Source: Streptomyces sp. HUAS MG91
GTDB lineage: Bacteria; Actinomycetota; Actinomycetes; Streptomycetales; Streptomycetaceae
Reading direction: 5' to 3'
NCBI RefSeq assembly: GCF_040529335.1
Contig: NZ_CP159534.1
Location: forward strand, 5,022,001 to 5,086,000
DNA: 64,000 bases
Position numbers and translations under genes: made by a program. This document shows, one piece after another, positions 57,203 to 64,000 of the stretch. The first letter of the stretch is position 1. Each line of letters begins with the position of its first letter. The notes beneath the pieces were generated by a model. It ran no database searches. It worked only from the letters and a program-made list of their open reading frames with translations, and had not been told where the DNA came from.

Positions 57203-58327
57203 GTGACTGAGATCGAGATCGGGCGCGGCAAGCGCGGCCGCCGTGCGTACGCGTTCGACGACATCGCCGTCGTGCCGAGCCGGCGCACCCGCGACCCGAA
57301 GGAGGTCTCGATCGCCTGGCAGATCGACGCCTACCGCTTCGAGCTGCCGTTCCTGGCAGCGCCCATGGACTCCGTCGTCTCCCCGGCGACCGCGATCCGC
57401 ATCGGTGAGCTGGGCGGCCTCGGCGTGCTCAACCTCGAAGGCCTGTGGACCCGGTACGAGGACCCGCAGCCGCTGCTCGACGAGATCGCCGAGCTCCAGC
57501 CGGAGGCCGCCACGGCCCGTCTCCAGGAGATCTACTCGGCGCCGATCCAGGCCGACCTGATCAAGCAGCGCATCAAGGAGGTGCGCGACTCCGGCGTCGT
57601 CACCGCCGCCGCGCTCTCCCCGCAGCGCACCGCCGAGTTCTCCAAGGCCGTGGTGGACGCGGGCGTCGACATCTTCGTCATCCGCGGCACGACCGTCTCC
57701 GCCGAGCACGTGTCGGGCGCCGCCGAGCCGCTGAACCTGAAGCAGTTCATCTACGAGCTGGACGTCCCGGTGATCGTCGGCGGCTGCGCCACGTACACCG
57801 CCGCGCTGCACCTGATGCGGACCGGCGCCGCCGGTGTGCTGGTCGGCTTCGGCGGCGGCGCCGCCCACACGACGCGCAACGTGCTGGGCATCCAGGTCCC
57901 GATGGCGACCGCCGTCGCCGATGTCGCCGCCGCCCGCCGCGACTACATGGACGAGTCCGGCGGCCGGTACGTGCACGTCATCGCCGACGGCGGCGTCGGC
58001 TGGTCCGGCGACCTGCCGAAGGCCATCGCCTGCGGCGCCGACTCCGTGATGATGGGCTCGCCGCTGGCCCGCGCCACGGACGCGCCCGGCCGCGGCCACC
58101 ACTGGGGCATGGAGGCCGTCCACGAGGACGTGCCGCGCGGCAAGAAGGTCGACCTCGGCACGGTCGGCACCACCGAGGAGATCCTCACCGGTCCCTCGCA
58201 CATCCCCGACGGGTCGATGAACTTCTTCGGCGCGCTCAAGCGGGCCATGGCGACCACCGGCTACAGCGAGCTCAAGGAGTTCCAGCGGGTCGAGGTCACG
58301 GTCGCGGACTCGCAGCACCGCCGCTGA
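57203..58327 (+). CDS. guaB3: GuaB3-family IMP dehydrogenase-related protein
   Basis: 374 residues from the GTG at 57203 (GGAAAGG upstream). A CBS-free IMPDH/GMPR barrel: RAYAFDDIAVVPSRRTRDPK, PFLAAPMDSVVSP, VGGCATYTAALHLMRTGAAG and HVIADGGVGWSGDLPKAIAC. Where GuaB has GSICTTR, this protein has GAAHTTR, so the catalytic Cys of IMPDH/GMPR is replaced by His. GuaB3 proteins accompany guaB in actinobacteria; a cyanobacterial member has been described as a GMP reductase. Activity here is uncertain. Confidence 0.93.
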   Translation: MTEIEIGRGKRGRRAYAFDDIAVVPSRRTRDPKEVSIAWQIDAYRFELPFLAAPMDSVVSPATAIRIGELGGLGVLNLEGLWTRYEDPQPLLDEIAELQPEAATARLQEIYSAPIQADLIKQRIKEVRDSGVVTAAALSPQRTAEFSKAVVDAGVDIFVIRGTTVSAEHVSGAAEPLNLKQFIYELDVPVIVGGCATYTAALHLMRTGAAGVLVGFGGGAAHTTRNVLGIQVPMATAVADVAAARRDYMDESGGRYVHVIADGGVGWSGDLPKAIACGADSVMMGSPLARATDAPGRGHHWGMEAVHEDVPRGKKVDLGTVGTTEEILTGPSHIPDGSMNFFGALKRAMATTGYSELKEFQRVEVTVADSQHRR

Positions 58328-58337
58328 CACCCCGTAC

Positions 58338-58388
58338 GCAGAAAGGGCCGGGCCCCGCCGTTCAACGGCGGGGCCCGGCCCTTTCTGC
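58338..58388. terminator. Large bidirectional terminator
   Basis: Perfect 25-bp inverted arms (58338-58362 and 58364-58388) around a single C, giving a GTTCAAC tip. The arms begin GCAGAAAGG and end CCTTTCTGC, so each strand carries a short U-rich end. It lies between convergent guaB3 and the next gene, 10 nt and 17 nt from their stops. Confidence 0.93.
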
Positions 58389-58405
58389 CTGCGGTGGTAC
58401 GTGCG

Positions 58406-59011
58406 TCAGAGCGCGGCCTTCTTGGCGGAGCCGAACGCGGCGAAGGCGCCGATGGCCATGAAGACGTACTCCTTGACGTCCGCGTTCTCCTTCCACGCGT
58501 CGTTGATGAAGCCGAAGTGGTCGGTGAGGGCCGTGAAGAAGGAGACGTGCGCGGCCTCGCCGACGTACATCGCGACCCCGGTGATCTGCCCCAGGTACAC
58601 GGCGGCGAGCGAGATCACCGCGCTGAGGATCGGCAGCACCGCGTTGCGCCCGCCGACCTTGCCCACGACGAGCCCGACGACGAAGCCGACGCCGATGGCC
58701 GCGTAGCCGATCTCGTGGTCGGTGGCCTTCATGATGGCGCCGTACGCCCAGGCCAGGATCAGGGCCACGACCACACCGGCGACGATCCCGAGCGCCGGGT
58801 TGCCGCCGCGGGCCGGGACCGGCTGCGGGGGCGGGAAGCCGCCGGGCGCCGGCTGCTGCTGCGGGAACGGCGCGTACTGCTGCTGCGGCTGGCCCGGCTG
58901 CTGCTGCGGGTAGCCGTAACCCGGCTGCGGCGGGGCCGCGGCGGGCTTGTCCTGCGCGTACGGATTGCCGTCCTGGGGCTGTGGCTGAGGTGGCTGCGGC
59001 GGCTGGGTCAT
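58406..59011 (-). CDS. Pro/Gln-rich membrane protein, unknown
   Basis: 201 residues from the ATG at 59011 (GGGGGACC upstream). The first ~70 residues are low-complexity Pro/Gln/Tyr (PPQPPQPQPQDGNPY, QQQPGQPQQQYAPFPQQQ). Four hydrophobic segments follow (NPALGIVAGVVVALILAWAY, GYAAIGVGFVVGLVVGKVGG, VLPILSAVISLAAVYLGQIT, and a C-terminal YVFMAIGAFAAFGSA). No enzymatic motif. Such Pro/Gln-rich heads on small membrane proteins are frequent in Streptomyces; function unknown. Confidence 0.85.
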   Translation of the reverse strand: MTQPPQPPQPQPQDGNPYAQDKPAAAPPQPGYGYPQQQPGQPQQQYAPFPQQQPAPGGFPPPQPVPARGGNPALGIVAGVVVALILAWAYGAIMKATDHEIGYAAIGVGFVVGLVVGKVGGRNAVLPILSAVISLAAVYLGQITGVAMYVGEAAHVSFFTALTDHFGFINDAWKENADVKEYVFMAIGAFAAFGSAKKAAL

Positions 59012-59072
59012 GCGGTCCCCCCGAAGTGTGAACGTGGGCACGTGTGTGCCCAGAGAGGCCGCAGAGTAGCAG

Positions 59073-60326
59073 TCAGAGCCGGTGGGCCGCCCCTGCCGGT
59101 GTGGCACCCCTGGTGTCCAGGAGCAGCTGGGCCTTCACCGCGAGGCCCTGGAGGTCGTACGTGCGGTGGTGCTGGAGCAGGATCGTCAGGTCGGCGTCGG
59201 CCGCGGCCTCGTAGAGGGAGTCCGCGCGCGGGACCGGGCGGTCCAGGACGTTCCAGGACGGGATGTAGGGGTCGTGGTAGCTGACGGCCGCGCCGAGCTG
59301 CATCAGGCGGGTCGCGATCTCGTCGGCGGGGGTGCCCTGCTGGTCGGGGAGGTCGGGCTTGTAGGTGACGCCGAGGAGGAGGACGCGGGCGCCGCGGGCC
59401 GACTTGCCGTGCTCGTTGAGGAGGGTGGCGGCGCGCTGGACCACGTAGGACGGCATGTGGTGGTTGACCTGGCGGGCCAGTTCGACCAGGCGCAGCGGGC
59501 GCGTGGGCAGGTGGGGCGAGGTCAGGTCCTGGGCGAGCGCGTGGCCGCCGACGCCGGGGCCGGGGCGGAAGGCCTGGAAGCCGAAGGGCTTGGTCTCCGC
59601 GCAGCGGATGACGTCCCAGAGGTCGACGCCGAGGTCGTGGCAGAGCACCGCCATCTCGTTGACCAGGGCGATGTTGACGTGGCGGTAGTTGGTCTCCAGG
59701 AGGTGGACCGTCTCCGCCTCGCGCAGCCCGCGCGCGCGGACCACCTTGTCGGTGAGGCGGCCGTAGAAGGTGGCCGCCGACTCCGTGCAGGCCGGGGTGA
59801 GGCCGCCGATGACCCTGGGGGTGGCGGAGTAGGGGTGGGTGCGCAGGCCGGCGTCGATCCGGCCCGGGGCGTGGGCCAGGTGGAAGTCGCGGCCCGCGCG
59901 CAGCCCGGAGCCCTCTTCGAGCAGCGGCAGCAGGGCCGTCTCCGTGGTGCCGGGCGGCACCGGCGACTCGACGATCACCGTGGTGTGCGGGCGCAGATGG
60001 GCGGCCAGGGTGCGCGTCGCCTCGATCACCGGGGCGAGGGAGGGGCTGCCGTCGGCGCCGGGCGGGGTCGGGGCGCAGATCACCGCGGTGCGGACGCGGG
60101 CCAGTTCGGCGGGGTTCGCGGTCGGGCGGAAGCCCGCGGCGAGCATCCGGCGGACGTCGGCGGCGGTCAGGGCCGCGGCGTCGCCGTCGCAGGGGAGCCG
60201 GCCGGCGGCCAGGTCCCGGGCGCGGGCGGGGTCGTGGCCGACGGTCGCGATCCTGGCGGCGACGGCGGCCTGGGCGAGCGGCAGGCCGAGGTGGCCGAGG
60301 CCGACGACGGCGAGGTCAGCGGGCAT
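59073..60326 (-). CDS. Nucleotide-sugar dehydrogenase homologue lacking catalytic residues
   Basis: 417 residues, the full length of the UDP-glucose/UDP-ManNAc dehydrogenase family. The NAD site VVGLGHLGLPLAQAA, ESPVPPGTTE, NYRHVNIALVNEM and C-terminal LLLGVTYKPDLPD are all conserved. The active site is not: GPGVGGHCxxxD reads GPGVGGHALAQD (Cys to Ala), and the K-x3-N of KLLENTYR reads HLLETNYR (Lys to His, Asn to Thr). It probably cannot perform the normal two-step oxidation. It may be a pseudoenzyme or use another chemistry. No pathway neighbours adjoin. Confidence 0.9.
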   Translation of the reverse strand: MPADLAVVGLGHLGLPLAQAAVAARIATVGHDPARARDLAAGRLPCDGDAAALTAADVRRMLAAGFRPTANPAELARVRTAVICAPTPPGADGSPSLAPVIEATRTLAAHLRPHTTVIVESPVPPGTTETALLPLLEEGSGLRAGRDFHLAHAPGRIDAGLRTHPYSATPRVIGGLTPACTESAATFYGRLTDKVVRARGLREAETVHLLETNYRHVNIALVNEMAVLCHDLGVDLWDVIRCAETKPFGFQAFRPGPGVGGHALAQDLTSPHLPTRPLRLVELARQVNHHMPSYVVQRAATLLNEHGKSARGARVLLLGVTYKPDLPDQQGTPADEIATRLMQLGAAVSYHDPYIPSWNVLDRPVPRADSLYEAAADADLTILLQHHRTYDLQGLAVKAQLLLDTRGATPAGAAHRL

Positions 60327-60434
60327 GGCGGTGGCCGTCCTTCCCGGGAGGCGGACCGGCGTTAGCCGGAGCGGGACGTGGACGCAAGCCCTGTGGACAG
60401 AACGGGCGAGCGCACAGTCAGACTAGGAGTAAAT

Positions 60435-60596
60435 ATGACCGATATGCCTCATTGGGCCGCCATGAGTTGGGGCATGTCGCCGTCGCCGCCGAAGGTTGTC
60501 CACAGGCGGAGGTCTGCTGGTGGCCGTAATCGGGCAGGAGGGTCAGAATCGGGAACGGGCCGGTATCTCCCGGGACCACCCGGCACCAGCCGGTGA
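60435..60596 (+). CDS. Small ORF ahead of glpD, possible leader or small protein
   Basis: 53 codons, ATG at 60435 with AGGAG 7 nt upstream, one of the best ribosome-binding sites in the window. It starts MTDMPHWAAMSWGMSPSP, then becomes Arg/Gly-rich. Its stop is 30 nt before glpD. Two Trp in the first 12 residues and the near-palindrome CTCAT-N9-ATGAG inside the start region are notable. It could be a translated leader or a real small protein; no family recognised. Confidence 0.45.
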   Translation: MTDMPHWAAMSWGMSPSPPKVVHRRRSAGGRNRAGGSESGTGRYLPGPPGTSR

Positions 60597-60626
60597 GGCC
60601 GGCGGCGACGACAGCGGGAGGCAGCA

Positions 60627-62336
60627 GTGAAGGCAGCGACACTGGGACCCGAGCAGCGTGCGCAGGCTCTGGCGGCGATGGCCGAGCGGGAGCTGGACAT
60701 CCTCGTGGTGGGCGCGGGCGTGGTCGGCGCGGGCACCGCGCTGGACGCCGTCACCCGCGGCCTGTCCACCGGGCTCGTCGAGGCCAGGGACTGGGCGTCC
60801 GGCACGTCGAGCCGGTCCAGCAAGCTGATCCACGGCGGGCTGAGGTATCTGGAGATGCTGGACTTCGCGCTCGTCCGGGAGGCGCTGAAGGAGCGCGGCC
60901 TGCTCCTGGAGCGGCTGGCGCCGCACCTCGTGAAGCCGGTGCCGTTCCTCTATCCGCTCCAGCACAAGGGCTGGGAGCGGCTGTACGCCGGATCGGGCGT
61001 CGCCCTGTACGACGCGATGTCCATGGCGCGCGGCCACGGGCGCGGGCTGCCCATGCACCGGCACCTGACCCGCAAGCACGCGCTGCGGGTGGCGCCGGCC
61101 CTGAAGAAGGACGCCCTGACCGGCGCGTTGCAGTACTACGACGCGCAGATGGACGACGCCCGCTACGTCGCCACGCTGGTGCGCACCGCCGCCATGTACG
61201 GCGCGCAGGTCGCGAACCGGGCCCGCGTCACCGGCTTCCTGCGCGAGGGCGAGCGGGTCGTCGGGGCCCGGGTGCAGGACGTGGAAGGGGGCGGCGAGTA
61301 CGAGATCCGCGCCCGCCAGGTCGTCAACGCCACGGGCGTGTGGACCGACGACACCCAGGCCCTGGTCGGGGAGCGCGGGCAGTTCCACGTACGGGCGTCG
61401 AAGGGCATCCACCTCGTCGTGCCGAAGGACCGGATCAACTCGACGACCGGGCTGATCCTGCGCACCGAGAAGAGCGTGCTCTTCGTGATCCCCTGGGGCC
61501 GGCACTGGATCATCGGCACCACCGACACCGACTGGGACCTCGACAAGGCCCACCCGGCGGCGTCCAGCGCCGACATCGACTATCTGCTGGAGCACGTGAA
61601 CTCGGTGCTGGGCGTGCCGCTCACGCGCGACGACGTGCAGGGCGTGTACGCCGGGCTGCGCCCGCTGCTCGCGGGGGAGTCCGACGCCACCAGCAAGCTG
61701 TCCCGCGAGCACACCGTGGCACACCCCGTGCCCGGGCTCGTCGTCGTCGCGGGCGGCAAGTACACGACGTACCGGGTGATGGCCAAGGACGCGGTCGACG
61801 AGGCGGTGCACGCGCTGGACCAGCGGGTCGCCGAGTGCGTCACCGAGGACGTCCCGCTGATCGGGGCCGAGGGCTACCGGGCGCTGTGGAACGCGCGGGC
61901 GAGGATCGCCGCCCGGACCGGGCTGCACGTGGTGCGCGTCGAGCACCTGCTCAACCGGTACGGGGCGCTCGCCGAGGAAGTGCTCGACCTGATCGCGCAG
62001 GACCCCGGGCTCGCCGCGCCGCTGGGCGGGGCCGACGACTACCTGCGCGCCGAGGTCGTCTACGCCGCCTCGCACGAGGGCGCCCGGCACCTCGACGACG
62101 TGCTGACCCGGCGGACCCGGATCTCCATCGAGACCTTCGACCGGGGGACCCGCTCCGCGCGGGAGGCCGCCGAGCTGATGGCACCGGTGCTCGGCTGGGA
62201 CAAGGACCAGGTGGAGCGGGAGGTCGAGCACTACGAGAAGCGGGTGCAGGCCGAGCGCGAGTCGCAGTTGCAGCCCGACGACCTCACCGCCGACGCGGCG
62301 CGGCTGGGCGCGCCGGACATCGTGCCGCTGTCGTAG
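60627..62336 (+). CDS. glpD: Glycerol-3-phosphate dehydrogenase (FAD)
   Basis: 569 residues. Oxidises glycerol-3-phosphate to dihydroxyacetone phosphate at the membrane. The FAD site ILVVGAGVVGAGTALDAVTR is at about residue 30, followed by SGTSSRSSKLIHGGLRYLEM, PWGRHWIIGTTDTDWD, YAGLRPLL and GGKYTTYRVMA. The C-terminal DAO_C-type domain is complete. No glpF/glpK adjoins; streptomycetes usually keep another glycerol operon elsewhere. RBS GGGAGGCAGC. Confidence 0.97.
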   Translation: MKAATLGPEQRAQALAAMAERELDILVVGAGVVGAGTALDAVTRGLSTGLVEARDWASGTSSRSSKLIHGGLRYLEMLDFALVREALKERGLLLERLAPHLVKPVPFLYPLQHKGWERLYAGSGVALYDAMSMARGHGRGLPMHRHLTRKHALRVAPALKKDALTGALQYYDAQMDDARYVATLVRTAAMYGAQVANRARVTGFLREGERVVGARVQDVEGGGEYEIRARQVVNATGVWTDDTQALVGERGQFHVRASKGIHLVVPKDRINSTTGLILRTEKSVLFVIPWGRHWIIGTTDTDWDLDKAHPAASSADIDYLLEHVNSVLGVPLTRDDVQGVYAGLRPLLAGESDATSKLSREHTVAHPVPGLVVVAGGKYTTYRVMAKDAVDEAVHALDQRVAECVTEDVPLIGAEGYRALWNARARIAARTGLHVVRVEHLLNRYGALAEEVLDLIAQDPGLAAPLGGADDYLRAEVVYAASHEGARHLDDVLTRRTRISIETFDRGTRSAREAAELMAPVLGWDKDQVEREVEHYEKRVQAERESQLQPDDLTADAARLGAPDIVPLS

Positions 62337-62679
62337 CCGTCGCCACCGGCCGCGCCCGGTGCGGGGTGCGGCCGTAACGGCCCTGGGGGGATGCGGTGTT
62401 GACCACCCCCGGGCCTTGCCCTGGCCGACATGCGAGGGAAGAGTGGCCTGAACCGGGGCGACGAACTGCGGTGGGCTGGCCGGATACCGGCACAGAAGGG
62501 GCGTGGCCACGGGTATGGCCGGGAGTGTCCGGAGTGCGCGTGTGACGGTCCGTCCGGTCCTGCCGCCGTGCGGGCGGGACGGTTTTGAGCAGGTGGTGCG
62601 AGGGGTGACCCTGGGCGTCAAGTGGTCCTGGTGTGAGGGACAATGAAGGTTCTGTCAGGGCGGGTTGCAGAGGGGACGC
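62337..62679 (+). other. Spacer between glpD and kinase gene
   Basis: 343 nt. No credible gene. CCCGTC/GACGGG-type short stems occur near 62560-62585 (GTCCTGCCGCCGTGCGGGCGGGAC). A GACAAT at 62639-62644 could be a -10 for the kinase gene, with only a weak -35. Nothing else could be assigned. Confidence 0.4.
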
Positions 62680-64000
62680 ATGTCGGACGCGGAGCGGGCG
62701 GGCGAGGCCCGCCAGGACAAGAGCACTCGTCAGGACTCTTCCGTGTCGGACGGGGTCGGGACCGGTGCCGAGTCCTCAGCGGGCGCCGAGGCCGAGGGTG
62801 CGTCGCGGGGCGCGGAGGGCCGACTGCTCGCCGGACGCTACCGTCTGGGCGCGGTGCTCGGCCGCGGCGGCATGGGCACGGTGTGGCGCGCCAAGGACGA
62901 GACGCTGGGGCGCACGGTCGCGGTCAAGGAACTGCGCTTCCCGTCGAGCATCGACGACGAGGAGAAGCGCCGCCTCGTCACGCGCACGCTGCGTGAGGCG
63001 AAGGCGATCGCCCGCATCCGCAACAACGGCGCGGTGACGGTCTTCGACGTCGTCGACGAGGACGACCGGCCCTGGATCGTGATGGAGCTGGTCGAGGGCA
63101 AGTCCCTCGCGGAGGCCGTGCGCGAGGACGGTCTCCTGGAGCCGAAGCGGGCGGCCGAGGTCGGCCTCGCCATCCTCGACGTACTGCGCTCCGCCCACCG
63201 CGAGGGCATCCTGCACCGCGACGTGAAGCCGTCGAACGTGCTGATCGCCGAGGACGGCCGGGTCGTGCTCACCGACTTCGGCATCGCGCAGGTCGAGGGC
63301 GACCCGTCGATCACGTCCACCGGGATGCTCGTCGGCGCTCCCTCGTACATTTCTCCGGAGCGCGCCCGCGGCCACAAGCCGGGGCCCGCCGCCGACCTGT
63401 GGTCCCTCGGCGGTCTGCTCTACGCCTGCGTCGAGGGCGTGCCCCCGTACGACAAGGGGTCGGCGATCGCGACGCTGACCGCCGTGATGACCGAGCCGGT
63501 CGACCCGCCGGCCAACGCGGGACCGCTGGCGCCGGTGATCTACGGACTGCTCGCCAAGGACCCCGCGCAGCGGCTCGACGACGCGGGCGCCCGGGCGCTG
63601 CTCAACGACGTCATCCACGCGCCGGAGCCGAAGGCCGCGCCCGCGCCGGAGCCGGTCGAGGCGACCAAGGTCGTGCCGCTGCCGCCGCTGCCCGACGAGG
63701 ACAAGAAGCGCCCGGGGAAGGCGGGTTCGGCCGCCGCCGGCGTCGCCGCCAAGGGCGAGGAGGCCGCCGAGCGGCTGCGCGGCGCGCTGAGCTCGGTGCG
63801 CAGGGCCGCCGCCACGGCCGTCGCGGAGCGTTCCGCGGGATCGTCCCCGGCCGCCCCCGCGAGGAAGGCCGCGATCACGGACGTCGTGCCGCGCCGCACC
63901 CTGGTGATCGCCGCGGTCGTCGCCGCGCTCGTCGTGGTCGGCACCGTGCTCGCCTTCGCGCTGGGCGGGGGCGACGACGGGAGCGGCAAGGCCGGCGGTG
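62680..64000 (+). CDS. Serine/threonine protein kinase (partial, 3' end beyond window)
   Basis: 440 residues are visible. An acidic ~48-residue N terminus precedes a Hanks-type kinase domain (about 49-305): LGRGGMGTVWRAKD, VAVKEL, HRDVKPSNVL, LTDFGIAQVEG, SYISPERARG. All catalytic residues (Lys, Asp, DFG) are present. A Pro/Ala linker and a membrane helix (about 408-430, TLVIAAVVAALVVVGTVLAF) follow, then an extracellular part cut off at the edge. PknB-like receptors of this kind control growth and wall synthesis. RBS AGAGGGGACGC. Confidence 0.95.
   Translation, partial: MSDAERAGEARQDKSTRQDSSVSDGVGTGAESSAGAEAEGASRGAEGRLLAGRYRLGAVLGRGGMGTVWRAKDETLGRTVAVKELRFPSSIDDEEKRRLVTRTLREAKAIARIRNNGAVTVFDVVDEDDRPWIVMELVEGKSLAEAVREDGLLEPKRAAEVGLAILDVLRSAHREGILHRDVKPSNVLIAEDGRVVLTDFGIAQVEGDPSITSTGMLVGAPSYISPERARGHKPGPAADLWSLGGLLYACVEGVPPYDKGSAIATLTAVMTEPVDPPANAGPLAPVIYGLLAKDPAQRLDDAGARALLNDVIHAPEPKAAPAPEPVEATKVVPLPPLPDEDKKRPGKAGSAAAGVAAKGEEAAERLRGALSSVRRAAATAVAERSAGSSPAAPARKAAITDVVPRRTLVIAAVVAALVVVGTVLAFALGGGDDGSGKAGG

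Noticed and set aside
60543..62621. 692-codon minus-strand open frame over glpD
   Set aside because: Antisense shadow of a complete glpD gene caused by GC-rich third positions.

Overview
The window is high-GC actinobacterial DNA, almost certainly a Streptomyces chromosome core segment. The evidence is the GC-rich third codon positions, frequent GTG starts with ATGA/GTGA overlaps, a whiD-bldM-sigma-guaB-guaB3 block, a His-tailed GroEL1 downstream of CIRCE operators, and the dispersed GCGCAGTTCCCCGCGCCCCT repeat common in streptomycetes. No rRNA, tRNA, CRISPR array, prophage or insertion sequence was seen.

Layout. 1-1.9 kb: a DHA2 drug-efflux gene (cut by the left edge) divergent from a MarR regulator, with a clear 27-bp operator between them. 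1.9-18.7 kb: the S10, spc and alpha ribosomal-protein clusters in standard order (rpsJ to rpsQ; rplN to rplO; secY-adk-map-infA-rpmJ-rpsM-rpsK-rpoA-rplQ), then truA. rpsD is not in the alpha cluster. Strong hairpins mark the S10/spc, spc/secY, adk/map and rpsK/rpoA boundaries. 19.7-24.0 kb: an overlapping three-gene cell-surface polysaccharide operon (CesA-like GT2 synthase, GH26-like lipoprotein, ArnT/PMT-like membrane glycosyltransferase) that separates truA from rplM-rpsI. 26-32 kb: cell-wall precursor and cofactor genes (glmM, DUF389, coaA, glmS, acpS). 32-35 kb: a block on the minus strand (nnr, an alpha/beta hydrolase, a TetR regulator with two palindromes in its promoter). 35-43 kb: a secreted L,D-transpeptidase, alr, a hydrolase and the tRNA t6A set tsaE/tsaB/rimI/tsaD, interrupted by a degenerate L,D-transpeptidase-like gene and a long inverted repeat. 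43-48 kb: an LCP ligase, a THUMP-like methyltransferase, two tandem lipoprotein polysaccharide deacetylases and small membrane proteins. 48-50 kb: groES-groEL1 under two CIRCE boxes. 50-53 kb: an SDR, a MOSC protein and a LysR regulator. 53-58 kb: the developmental genes whiD and bldM (with an exact SigBldN-type promoter), a sigma factor, guaB and guaB3. 58-64 kb: a Pro/Gln-rich membrane protein, a nucleotide-sugar-dehydrogenase homologue lacking its catalytic residues, glpD, and the start of a Ser/Thr kinase.

How it fits together. Most of the window is housekeeping: translation, secretion, tRNA modification, UDP-GlcNAc and D-Ala supply for peptidoglycan, purine synthesis and chaperones. Envelope-modifying genes are interspersed, and the whiD/bldM pair links the region to sporulation. 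Three regions (rpsJ, rplM, groES) use the same promoter hexamers, TTGACC and TAGTCT. The most unusual items are the predicted pseudoenzymes (UDP-sugar dehydrogenase, GuaB3, L,D-transpeptidase-like), the GT2-GH26-GT operon, the five copies of the palindromic repeat, the 174-bp inverted repeat before tsaB, and a small ORF with a very good ribosome-binding site ahead of glpD.
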